From assembly GCA_947623455.1 (NCBI GenBank), contig OX392535.1, forward strand, positions 40,262,688-40,326,687: a stretch of DNA of 64,000 nucleotides. Direction: 5' to 3'. The notes below the pieces were generated by a model, which saw nothing but the letters and a program-made list of their open reading frames with translations, did no database searches and was not told the origin of the DNA. The translations under genes were made by a program, and so were the position numbers. Position 1 is the first letter of the stretch; every line of letters starts with the position of its first letter. The stretch is from Mimachlamys varia. Taxonomy: Eukaryota > Mollusca > Bivalvia > Pectinida > Pectinidae. Below are positions 34,150-45,870 of this stretch, in pieces.

Positions 34150-34395
34150 TAAATATAGTAAAAATTATGACCGAATATGTACATGGAAATATTAGGAGAG
34201 TTTATAATCACCTTTTGAAAGCACAAGAAGGATAATCAGACCTAGGTATTCCGGAAGAGTCAGAGTCTTGTGTTGTATTACTGTATTACTGAGACCCTCT
34301 TCCCACCCCGAGGGAATATAGGTCAAAGCGAAGATGTGTCAATTCCGCCTCGCATCAGTGACTTTGGTGATGATAATAGTGCTCTAGGTAACTGG
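34150..34395 (+). repeat. Dispersed LINE-5'-associated module, diverged
   Basis: Shares GACCTAGGTATTCCGGAAGA, a GTCTTGTG segment in place of GTCTTCTG, and the GTGTCAATTC..GATGATAATAG-like right part with the better copies. Divergence and indels are considerable, which suggests an old insertion. Confidence 0.55.
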
Positions 34396-36954
34396 CTTTT
34401 ATTCAGTATGATAAAGCATGTGTTTTGACAACACAGTGTACAGGTACTCAAACACAAAAGACATGCGAAATCAAATATATTTGAACATTTTGTGTATCAA
34501 ACACGGGAAGCCGGTGTTACCTTGGTCAGCTCATATGTTTTTACCTCCTCTTTTATCGACCTTCCAAAGTCTTTTTGGTCGTCATTTTTCTTCTTCCCGC
34601 CCACTATCATTATGTGTTTTGTTTCACAAACCTAAATCACCACAAGTTATGTATTTTGTTAACGATTCCCATTCATACTATCCCTGCTCAAGTGTGAAGG
34701 TTCTGGCTTCAAGGCATTCTGATATTTACTATCTGATTCTATTGTTACATGTAGCTTATGTTTCCAGCTCATCGCAACCTTGAATATCATTTGTGACATG
34801 ATAATGCAGTTGCTTCATTCATGCGTTAAAAATGAAGTTGCCTGTCGAGAACTTGCTTTTAGATAAAGTTTGCATTTGAAATTACCATTCATCAATTTGA
34901 TATTGTGCACAGTTTTATGGTTTCTCAAGGATTAAGAAGTGCCTTTTTATATTTTGTTGTAAATGCTACCGAAAACTTTTCCAAAATCAAGGAAATTGAT
35001 TTAGACGCTTCTGTGCCAGGATCTGCCCGAGCGTGAAGATATGACATTGAAGATTTTCCGTTGCTGAATATGCTTATTCCTGCCGATTTGATTTGCTTTT
35101 CAGAATTATACATTGATACATGTACTATTGTTTCGTTTCTTCTCTTCTTGTTCTTCATCTTATTGTTCTTTCTACCAATTTAAATAACGTTTTTATTCAG
35201 CCTCGTTTTGAGTTAAACAAGGCAAAAATTGCCAAGGAGCTTATCAGGACAGGTAACACAAATTCCAGGTATAGGTACACGTATATCAACCACATGTCTA
35301 TAAATAATAATACGTTTGCTGACCAAGTCGATCATATACATGTATACCGTTCTGAACTTAAAATCAAGGACACCGCATACGTATACCCTTCTGCATTAGC
35401 TTCTATCGGATTACCCAGTATAAAAGTCCTCAGTAAAAATTGAATGTTGTGTTATAGTGTCACTATGTCATCCATTTCATCTGTTGTATAGCCGCACCAT
35501 GTGGTTCTTTCGTTATCTTAGGACTTAGTGGCACTTAATACATCTACCAGGTCTGATCGGCCCATATTTTGTCGAAAAGGGTTGCCAGGTGTATTCTTCG
35601 GCCAGATTGTTTGGTATTTGATGTCGCATTAAGTTTCAGAAAATCTCTTCGTCTCATCCTATTTTTATGTTCTGTTTCGTCCTTGGCATACACGCGTCTG
35701 ATCTGGATTCAAACAAATGGATGTGCCATATAACTCGTTTCAAAACAGAAGTCTCAATATCAAGCGCTACTGCGGTTTGGACATTTATTACTACATGGTG
35801 ATGTGGTTACGTAAGTGTACATAAGAGTATTGAACTTGGTAATCATACAGCGTGCCAAACATGAATGTCACTTTACTATACATGTAGTACTGTGTCAAGA
35901 GGACACAAAATCGCCATTAGAAGTCAATGCAAAAAGACATCAACAGGAATATCATTACTTAATGTCCCAATATTCAAAACTTGCTGAAGTCTACATTGTT
36001 AATATATGTTAAACCACATTGCTTTTTTCATGTATACCGTGGGTCACATGAAGCTCGGTGGGTTGTATTGCAGACTAACCAAAGAGTGATCAAAAAGTAC
36101 CTCGAGCTCCTGGCTGGACTATATTTGTCTTAAAAAAGTTTGCATTCTGTCCAGTGCTATCGATGTAATCTCTAAACCAGACACAACATTCCTGCATCTC
36201 GCAACAGATCTTCTGCATGATATCTTAAAATGACCCTTACTGTTCATTGGGGGCGGGTATTTTAAGTTTAAATAAAACAAATCAAAGCTTCAAATGTGTA
36301 TTAAACCGGAAATTACTTTTTCGTTTGCCCAGCAAATATGGAGAGGTGGAAGAGGGAAAAGGGTCATACCAAAGTACATGCATAATGTAATGGTAGATCG
36401 CCCCTTGCTAATCATGGAATAGATAACCCTTGTTGACCTTTCAGTGCGTATTGCATTGGTACACATAATACGAGGGATTTCGATATCTAGGAATTGATAA
36501 AATGTCAAAAATATTGACATGCCTGCAGCAAATAAATGTCACGATGAAATATTGTTTTTGCTTTTTTTTTTGAAAACAACAAAATGTAAGCCCGGGCAAA
36601 TTTGATGATTTTCAGTAATTGACTCCGCTATCATGTATACCGTCCGTTATGTTGTACGCCGTCCATGTATTCATGATACACTGAAGCATGTTTTTGATAG
36701 ATATTAGGTAAACTTGGAAATTTGACATGTAGAGCTCTGCCAAGAGTTAAAAAAATATATTGATATGATATTAGTATGAATTTATTTTTCATGGATGTAT
36801 AGTTAAGTTCTTATTCCATACTATTCTATGGTAAACAATGGATACATGTGTAATTCTGCAGGTTTCAATTTTCAGAGAATTTCAGAGAAAAAATAAATCC
36901 GATTGTTTTTTTGTTTACAAAAATTAAAAGTTTAAAAAAAATTTCGGATTGCCA
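34396..36954. other. Intergenic stretch with two unsupported frames
   Basis: The plus frames at 34418-34783 (121 codons) and 35120-35443 (107 codons) are the longest non-repeat frames here. Neither has a recognisable domain, a signal peptide with a plausible mature part, or a convincing splice context. AT-rich composition explains such lengths by chance. The rest holds no recognised repeat. Confidence 0.45.
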
Positions 36955-37230
36955 CCTTTCGACCCCTAGCATCACTGAAGAGTCCTATCAGGACGAAACA
37001 GCTGTATGATGCAGTTTAATTAATGTTTTGGCATTCTGTTTCTATTACTAAAATAAAAAGGTGCAGCATATGTGTGTGTTACGTCATCTTTAATTATAGG
37101 GGATGGTAGACTCTGCTGACGGATTGTTTTAGTCCCCGTGGTTTGCTGGAGCCTCCATAGCCACAGTTAATCTCATTTGAGTAATGGCACGGTACAACAT
37201 AAAAGGTGCAACATATGTGTGTGTTAAGTT
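36955..37230 (+). repeat. Retrozyme-like repeat with hammerhead ribozyme
   Basis: Starts with a hammerhead ribozyme (36969-37012), then AAAAGGTGCAGCATATGTGT and TTACGTCATCTTT, a GTAGACTCTGC segment, AGTCCCCGTGGTTTGCTGGA, GCCACAGTTAATCTCATTTG, GGCACGGTAC and a second GGTGCAACATATGTGTGTGT. Blocks are shared with the minus-strand copy at 26440-26890, but in circularly permuted order. There is no open frame. Retrozymes are non-coding retroelements with hammerhead ribozymes that circulate as small circular RNAs; the resemblance here is structural and the family assignment is inferred. Confidence 0.75.
36969..37012 (+). ncRNA. Type I hammerhead ribozyme, minimal stem III
   Basis: All parts are visible. 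Stem I is GCATCA (36969-36974) pairing exactly with TGATGC (37007-37012). The core is CTGAAGA (36975-36981), matching CUGANGA. Stem II is GTCCT/AGGAC with loop ATC (36982-36994). GAAA follows at 36995-36998. The very short palindromic stem III is built from CAGCTG, and the GTA cleavage triplet (37004-37006) predicts cleavage after A37006. Such tiny stem III helices are known from animal hammerheads, where two ribozymes may act as a dimer. Activity is predicted, not shown. Confidence 0.88.
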
Positions 37231-37915
37231 CAATGTATGTGTTCAATTTATTCCTCTTTTGTTAGAACATTGTTTCAGTAACATAATATATAGATATTTG
37301 ACGTGTACCAAATATGGCATTTCAAGTGCAAAAACGACAATACCTGTTCAGTAGAGAATACGTCCATTGAAATACGCCGAGAATGACTTTGATTGATTTA
37401 ATATAACATATATATTTCCAATGTATATGTCTATATATACAACAATTATTAGATAAATCATGCTCTTGTATGTTTCCTGGAGAAGAAGAAAACCAGCTTA
37501 ACTGATCAATTAGACAGTCAATTTGTTACAATAATGCTCACTGTCTCTTGAGATTGGTTGACATTAATGGGTACGACAATTGTCGTCCCGCGAGAGTTGG
37601 CCTGAATCCGTCTCCACATGTGATCTTTCGCCTTATCGGATTGTCGTATCCGTTATTTGATCAGGACATGACTCATTGTGGTTTTATGTAAGACAAATGT
37701 GATTGGTTTATTCAGTAAGTCTAAGCAGATTTTGATAAAAAGGTTGCGGTTCTTTTGGTATTGGTATTGAATCTTCAAAATTTTAAACGAGATGTGTTTA
37801 TTTTCAGATATGATTTTGAATGAATAAACAGAAATTAAAATTTGAAAATGAAAAATAAATTCAGCTTATGCAACTGCTTTTGCAATTTCAATTTCAAGTG
37901 ATACACTATGTAATG
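37231..37915. other. Intergenic stretch, no gene seen
   Basis: AT-rich with no recognised repeat or frame. Confidence 0.5.
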
Positions 37916-38120
37916 TAAAAGAATAATAGTTCGCGGCGTAGAAATGTTCGCATATTTCGTTTTCATTTGATTTTCGCGAACATATCCACACGCAAATATA
38001 TTTATTACCACTCGAATAGTATTATAGGCATATAGTACAAAATAGCACGACTGACAGCGCGAAAATTTCCACATCGCGAACAGTTTCGAGTCCGACTAAG
38101 CGAAAACATCTTAGCGGAAA
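37916..38120 (-). mobile_element. GTAAAAG-ended MITE-like repeat, copy 1
   Basis: Reverse complement of this segment aligns with 53234-53489. Shared blocks are TTTTCGCTTAG, CTGTCAGTCGTGCTATTTTG, GTGTGGATAT and CGCGAA motifs. Its left end GTAAAAGAATAATAGTTCGC is an eroded form of the other copy's terminal repeat. Non-coding. Confidence 0.7.
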
Positions 38121-38592
38121 TACAAAAATGTATTGAATTTAACAGTATGCTCACAAAAGGATCCTTGTACAGCAGTTAAGTTTACATCATCTCGATTTCC
38201 TGTTCATGTAGTTACAAATGACATCTGTCGACTAGCAATTACACAATATATGTATGTTTAGATTTTCATTTGTCTTCTTTGTACCTTGGTTGACTGCAGA
38301 GTTATTACATTCAATTTTAATCTTTATTGTTGTCAATTTTAACAGTTCCTCACGAATACCATCTTGAATAAAAACGGTTAAAATGAAATTGAAAAAGGCT
38401 GTTCCTCGCGTATTCGTGATGGTTTTATGTTATCTGTTAGTCTGAGTTACATGTAAATTGTATATAAGAGCTGAACTTATTCTACGGACAGCAAATGTGA
38501 CATGAAATAGACACCCAAACGTAGGACATAATACACTTTACCATGACGACCAAATCACCATGACCAAAGAGAACTAAACTAAAGCAATCACC
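38121..38592. other. Unique sequence left of the satellite
   Basis: CACGAATAC-like segments near 38350 and 38407 face each other weakly (TCCTCACGAATACCATC, TCCTCGCGTATTCGTGATGG). No gene was seen. Confidence 0.5.
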
Positions 38593-41500
38593 AAATGAAA
38601 ACTTCATGTTAAGGACACCACGTTTGGTTATTACTGTCTGACTATCCTAGACATGGAAAGTTCATGTTAAGGACACCACGTTTGGTTATTACTGTCTGAC
38701 TATCCTAGACATGGAAAGTTCATGTTAAGGACACCACGTTTGGTTATTACTGTCTGACTATCCTAGACATGAAAACTTCATGTTAAGGACACCACGTTTG
38801 GTTATTACTGTCTGACTATCCTAGACATGGAAAGTTCATGTTAAGGACACCACGTTTGGTTATTACTGTCTGACTATCCTAGACATGGAAAGTTCATGTT
38901 AAGGACACCACGTTTGGTTATTTCTGTCTGACTATCCTAGACATGAAAACTTCATGTTAAGGACACCACGTTTGGTTATTACTGTCTGACTATCCTAGAC
39001 ATGGAAAGTTCATGTTAAGGACACCACGTTTGGTTATTACTGTCTGACTATCCTAGACATGGAAAGTTCATGTTAAGGACACCACGTTTGGTTATTTCTG
39101 TCTGACTATCCTAGACATGGAAAGTTCATGTTAAGGACACCACGTTTGGTTATTTCTGTCTGACTATCCTAGACATGGAAAGTTCATGTTAAGGACACCA
39201 CGTTTGGTTATTACTGTCTGACTATCCTAGACATGAAAACTTCATGTTAAGGACACCACGTTTGGTTATTACTGTCTGACTATCCTAGACATGGAAAGTT
39301 CATGTTAAGGACACCACGTTTGGTTATTTCTGTCTGACTATCCTAGACATGGAAAGTTCATGTTAAGGACACCACGTTTGGTTATTTCTGTCTGACTATC
39401 CTAGACATGGAAAGTTCATGTTAAGGACACCACGTTTGGTTATTTCTGTCTGACTATCCTAGACATGGAAAGTTCATGTTAAGGACACCACGTTTGGTTA
39501 TTACTGTCTGACTATCCTAGACATGGAAAGTTCATGTTAAGGACACCACGTTTGGTTATTACTGTCTGACTATCCTAGACATGGAAAGTTCATGTTAAGG
39601 ACACCACGTTTGGTTATTTCTGTCTGACTATCCTAGACATGGAAAGTTCATGTTAAGGACACCACGTTTGGTTATTTCTGTCTGACTATCCTAGACATGG
39701 AAAGTTCATGTTAAGGACACCACGTTTGGTTATTTCTGTCTGACTATCCTAGACATGGAAAGTTCATGTTAAGGACACCACGTTTGGTTATTTCTGTCTG
39801 ACTATCCTAGACATGGAAAGTTCATGTTAAGGACACCACGTTTGGTTATTACTGTCTGACTATCCTAGACATGGAAAGTTCATGTTAAGGACACCACGTT
39901 TGGTTATTACTGTCTGACTATCCTAGACATGGAAAGTTCATGTTAAGGACACCACGTTTGGTTATTTCTGTCTGACTATCCTAGACATGGAAAGTTCATG
40001 TTAAGGACACCACGTTTGGTTATTACTGTCTGACTATCCTAGACATGGAAAGTTCATGTTAAGGACACCACGTTTGGTTATTTCTGTCTGACTATCCTAG
40101 ACATGGAAAGTTCATGTTAAGGACACCACGTTTGGTTATTACTGTCTGACTATCCTAGACATGGAAAGTTCATGTTAAGGACACCACGTTTGGTTATTAC
40201 TGTCTGACTATCCTAGACATGGAAAGTTCATGTTAAGGACACCACGTTTGGTTATTACTGTCTGACTATCCTAGACATGGAAAGTTCATGTTAAGGACAC
40301 CACGTTTGGTTATTTCTGTCTGACTATCCTAGACATGGAAAGTTCATGTTAAGGACACCACGTTTGGTTATTTCTGTCTGACTATCCTAGACATGGAAAG
40401 TTCATGTTAAGGACACCACGTTTGGTTATTACTGTCTGACTATCCTAGACATGGAAAGTTCATGTTAAGGACACCACGTTTGGTTATTACTGTCTGACTA
40501 TCCTAGACATGGAAAGTTCATGTTAAGGACACCACGTTTGGTTATTTCTGTCTGACTATCCTAGACATGGAAAGTTCATGTTAAGGACACCACGTTTGGT
40601 TATTACTGTCTGACTATCCTAGACATGGAAAGTTCATGTTAAGGACACCACGTTTGGTTATTTCTGTCTGACTATCCTAGACATGGAAAGTTCATGTTAA
40701 GGACACCACGTTTGGTTATTTCTGTCTGACTATCCTAGACATGGAAAGTTCATGTTAAGGACACCACGTTTGGTTATTTCTGTCTGACTATCCTAGACAT
40801 GGAAAGTTCATGTTAAGGACACCACGTTTGGTTATTACTGTCTGACTATCCTAGACATGGAAAGTTCATGTTAAGGACACCACGTTTGGTTATTACTGTC
40901 TGACTATCCTAGACATGGAAAGTTCATGTTAAGGACACCACGTTTGGTTATTACTGTCTGACTATCCTAGACATGGAAAGTTCATGTTAAGGACACCACG
41001 TTTGGTTATTTCTGTCTGACTATCCTAGACATGGAAAGTTCATGTTAAGGACACCACGTTTGGTTATTTCTGTCTGACTATCCTAGACATGGAAAGTTCA
41101 TGTTAAGGACACCACGTTTGGTTATTTCTGTCTGACTATCCTAGACATGGAAAGTTCATGTTAAGGACACCACGTTTGGTTATTACTGTCTGACTATCCT
41201 AGACATGGAAAGTTCATGTTAAGGACACCACGTTTGGTTATTACTGTCTGACTATCCTAGACATGAAAACTTCATGTTAAGGACACCACGTTTGGTTATT
41301 ACTGTCTGACTATCCTAGACATGGAAAGTTCATGTTAAGGACACCACGTTTGGTTATTTCTGTCTGACTATCCTAGACATGGAAAGTTCATGTTAAGGAC
41401 ACCACGTTTGGTTATTTCTGTCTGACTATCCTAGACATGAAAACTTCATGTTAAGGACACCACGTTTGGTTATTACTGTCTGACTATCCTAGACATGGAA

Positions 41501-44463
41501 AGTTCATGTTAAGGACACCACGTTTGGTTATTTCTGTCTGACTATCCTAGACATGGAAAGTTCATGTTAAGGACACCACGTTTGGTTATTACTGTCTGAC
41601 TATCCTAGACATGGAAAGTTCATATTAAGGACACCACGTTTGGTTATTACTGTCTGACTATCCTAGACATGGAAAGTTCATGTTAAGGACACCACGTTTG
41701 GTTATTACTGTCTGACTATCCTAGACATGGAAAGTTCATGTTAAGGACACCACGTTTGGTTATTACTGTCTGACTATCCTAGACATGGAAAGTTCATGTT
41801 AAGGACACCACGTTTGGTTATTACTGTCTGACTATCCTAGACATGGAAAGTTCATATTAAGGACACCACGTTTGGTTATTACTGTCTGACTATCCTAGAC
41901 ATGGAAAGTTCATGTTAAGGACACCACGTTTGGTTATTACTGTCTGACTATCCTAGACATGGAAAGTTCATGTTAAGGACACCACGTTTGGTTATTACTG
42001 TCTGACTATCCTAGACATGGAAAGTTCATGTTAAGGACACCACGTTTGGTTATTACTGTCTGACTATCCTAGACATGGAAAGTTCATATTAAGGACACCA
42101 CGTTTGGTTATTACTGTCTGACTATCCTAGACATGGAAAGTTCATGTTAAGGACACCACGTTTGGTTATTACTGTCTGACTATCCTAGACATGAAAACTT
42201 CATGTTAAGGACACCACGTTTGGTTATTACTGTCTGACTATCCTAGACATGAAAACTTCATGTTAAGGACACCATGTTTGGTTATTACTGTCTGACTATC
42301 CTAGACATGAAAACTTCATGTTAAGGACACCACGTTTGGTTATTTCTGTCTGACTATCCTAGACATGGAAAGTTCATGTTAAGGACACCACGTTTGGTTA
42401 TTACTGTCTGACTATCCTAGACATGGAAAGTTCATGTTAAGGACACCACGTTTGGTTATTTCTGTCTGACTATCCTAGACATGGAAAGTTCATGTTAAGG
42501 ACACCACGTTTGGTTATTACTGTCTGACTATCCTAGACATGGAAAGTTCATGTTAAGGACACCACGTTTGGTTATTTCTGTCTGACTATCCTAGACATGG
42601 AAAGTTCATGTTAAGGACACCACGTTTGGTTATTACTGTCTGACTATCCTAGACATGGAAAGTTCATGTTAAGGACACCACGTTTGGTTATTACTGTCTG
42701 ACTATCCTAGACATGGAAAGTTCATATTAAGGACACCACGTTTGGTTATTACTGTCTGACTATCCTAGACATGGAAAGTTCATGTTAAGGACACCACGTT
42801 TGGTTATTACTGTCTGACTATCCTAGACATGGAAAGTTCATGTTAAGGACACCACGTTTGGTTATTACTGTCTGACTATCCTAGACATGGAAAGTTCATG
42901 TTAAGGACACCACGTTTGGTTATTACTGTCTGACTATCCTAGACATGGAAAGTTCATGTTAAGGACACCACGTTTGGTTATTACTGTCTGACTATCCTAG
43001 ACATGAAAACTTCATGTTAAGGACACCACGTTTGGTTATTACTGTCTGACTATCCTAGACATGAAAACTTCATGTTAAGGACACCACGTTTGGTTATTAC
43101 TGTCTGACTATCCTAGACATGAAAACTTCATGTTAAGGACACCACGTTTGGTTATTACTGTCTGACTATCCTAGACATGAAAACTTCATGTTAAGGACAC
43201 CACGTTTGGTTATTACTGTCTGACTATCCTAGACATGAAAACTTCATGTTAAGGACACCACGTTTGGTTATTACTGTCTGACTATCCTAGACATGGAAAG
43301 TTCCTGTTAAGGACACCACGTTTGGTTATTACTGTCTGACTATCCTAGACATGGAAAGTTCATGTTAAGGACACCACGTTTGGTTATTTCTGTCTGACTA
43401 TCCTAGACATGAAAACTTCATGTTAAGGACACCACGTTTGGTTATTTCTGTCTGACTATCCTAGACATGGAAAGTTCATGTTAAGGACACCACGTTTGGT
43501 TATTACTGTCTGACTATCCTAGACATGGAAAGTTCATGTTAAGGACACCACGTTTGGTTATTTCTGTCTGACTATCCTAGACATGGAAAGTTCATGTTAA
43601 GGACACCACGTTTGGTTATTACTGTCTGACTATCCTAGACATGGAAAGTTCATGTTAAGGACACCACGTTTGGTTATTACTGTCTGACTATCCTAGACAT
43701 GGAAAGTTCATGTTAAGGACACCACGTTTGGTTATTACTGTCTGACTATCCTAGACATGGAAAGTTCATGTTAAGGACACCACGTTTGGTTATTACTGTC
43801 TGACTATCCTAGACATGGAAAGTTCATGTTAAGGACACCACGTTTGGTTATTACTGTCTGACTATCCTAGACATGGAAAGTTCATGTTAAGGACACCACG
43901 TTTGGTTATTTCTGTCTGACTATCCTAGACATGGAAAGTTCATGTTAAGGACACCACGTTTGGTTATTTCTGTCTGACTATCCTAGACATGGAAAGTTCA
44001 TGTTAAGGACACCACGTTTGGTTATTTCTGTCTGACTATCCTAGACATGGAAAGTTCATGTTAAGGACACCACGTTTGGTTATTACTGTCTGACTATCCT
44101 AGACATGGAAAGTTCATGTTAAGGACACCACGTTTGGTTATTACTGTCTGACTATCCTAGACATGGAAAGTTCATGTTAAGGACACCACGTTTGGTTATT
44201 ACTGTCTGACTATCCTAGACATGGAAAGTTCATGTTAAGGACACCACGTTTGGTTATTACTGTCTGACTATCCTAGACATGGAAAGTTCATGTTAAGGAC
44301 ACCACGTTTGGTTATTACTGTCTGACTATCCTAGACATGGAAACTTCATGTTAAGGACACCACGTTTGGTTATTTCTGTCTGACTATCCTAGACATGGAA
44401 ACTTCATGTTAAGGACACCACGTTTGGTTATTTCTGTCTGACTATCCTAGACATGGAAAGTTC
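38593..44463. repeat. 58-bp satellite array, about 101 units
   Basis: Head-to-tail units of 58 bp (landmarks TTCATGTTAAGGACACCACG, TTTGGTTATTACTGTCTGAC, TATCCTAGACATGG). From the unit start at 38593 to the last start at 44451 is 5858 bp, exactly 101 units, so no net indel has accumulated. Units differ at a few diagnostic sites: CATGGAAAGTTC or CATGAAAACTTC, TATTACTG or TATTTCTG, and rare TTCATATT. No frame stays open, because 58 is not a multiple of three and stops are frequent. The array ends in a 13-bp partial unit joined to a SINE-like repeat. Function is unknown; it could be a heterochromatin or structural satellite. Confidence 0.98.
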
Positions 44464-44795
44464 CTGATTTTACGAGAACATTGTATACCGGAATCTCAAA
44501 TAGGAAATTTGCTGCTCTTTGCTTGACACTCAGCATTATGGGAGAGGAACGACTGCTTCACCCGTTGTCGGTATATTGTGAGCGGGTGGGTAACTCTGCT
44601 AGGGGAATTCGGCAGTATACTTCAGTGTGGTATCACTCTAAATCGGCAAAATATCCGGACTATCGTAGTGATGCTTACACGATCGTATCGCACCCTTCTA
44701 AATAAACACGCTCTCAACACATACACTTACATCGCATACACTGGGAAGCCGCAGCTGTTAATAGAACGTAAAACAAAATGAAATAAACCAAACCA
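44464..44795 (+). repeat. SINE-like repeat, family 2, next to the satellite
   Basis: Second copy of the repeat at 9409-9800: TGCTTGACACTCAGCATTATGG, CGGCAGTATACTTCAGTGTG, TAAATCGGCAAAATATCCGG, ACACGCTCTCAACACATAC, CATCGCATACACTGGGA and a TTAATAGAACGTAAAAC tail. It lacks the first part of the other copy and starts right where the satellite stops. The short frames at 44481-44705 and 44578-44781 belong to it. Confidence 0.8.
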
Positions 44796-45724
44796 TAAGT
44801 ATGTGTTGTTATAACAATACATGATAATTTTGTACCGTTTTGTTTTCATACACATGTGTGTACTTCACTATACTGACTATAAGTACGCATCCTATACCGC
44901 TCTTTGTCTCCTTCCAACCTCTAATACAAACTCCTACCAAAGATACTGTTGTTTTTTTCCCTTTTGGATTTCTATGCTCCGCTAAGTATATATTCATTAG
45001 AAAAAACCGTTTGACCTACTTGGGAGAACAGATATTTCTTGACGCGTTGTATATCCTTATTTCGCATTGTCTTGTCTGCAATGCTGCACGGACAGATTTT
45101 TCACCGAATTCCCACATCGAGAATTAAGGTGTTACGACCGAGGTGAGAGCTATTTAACATTTACAGTCCAGATGGGCTTGTGTCCTCCAAACATCACCAG
45201 CCCGACGAGTACACAAGTACCAAGATACGCAAGTGACGTGCTGACTTATGTGTTTTCTGCGAGTGCACGAAGCTGGTTACGTAGCCAGCAATAGGTAATT
45301 AATTACACAACCCTATAGTGCATTTCTAAATGCCATAGGTTTAACGCATTTATATATCGTATGTAAAAAACCGTTAGTAATTTTATCCAAATATAAAAAT
45401 CATTAGCTTCAGCACAATAGATTGTGAGGAACCTTTTTCAGACACCAAAATAACTGTAGTTCTTTGCACGGTTGTTTTTTTTTTAAATTAGAATACGCTT
45501 GTGTTCATTTTTTGCTGCACTTTCTCCACAATTCGTTTCAGCGTGTACTAGAAAATCTTTATGAGCCTTTCAATGATTAAAGGTCTTCTCCGTAGGTTTG
45601 TTATAATAATAATAACAATAAAGTTAAATGTTTGTTCATCATCGAAATCGAGGATGATATTAATGTAGATGGGCGGTTTTATATGTTTGAAAAGCACCTG
45701 AGTTCCTACATTGTGGACGTTCTA
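44796..45724. other. Intergenic stretch, no gene seen
   Basis: Overlapping opposite frames at 44809-45127 and 45067-45294 have no motif. An (ATA/ATT)-rich run occurs near 45600. Confidence 0.5.
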
Positions 45725-45870
45725 TTTACTTGGATGTGACGAAGACTAACATGGCGGGTGTTGTCGGTGAACCAGAAGACACTCAGCATTCCAGAACGCA
45801 TAGTCTTCTTCTTTTGATCTTTTTCAATGGTCTCGGTGTAAAACTTCAATTTTTCATACATTGCTTCCAT
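45725..45870 (-). repeat. Dispersed LINE-5'-associated module, solo copy
   Basis: Plus-strand landmarks are TACTTGGATGTGACGAAGAC, ACATGGCGGGTGTTGTCGGT, CCAGAACGCATAGTCTTC and GGTCTCGGTGTAAA. No LINE coding sequence was found beside it. Confidence 0.7.

Noticed and set aside
34418..35443. Frames of 121 and 107 codons as host genes
   Set aside because: No domain, no codon or splice support; lengths are compatible with chance in such DNA.
38593..44463. CRISPR-like array
   Set aside because: Units are contiguous 58-bp repeats without unique spacers, in a eukaryotic context.
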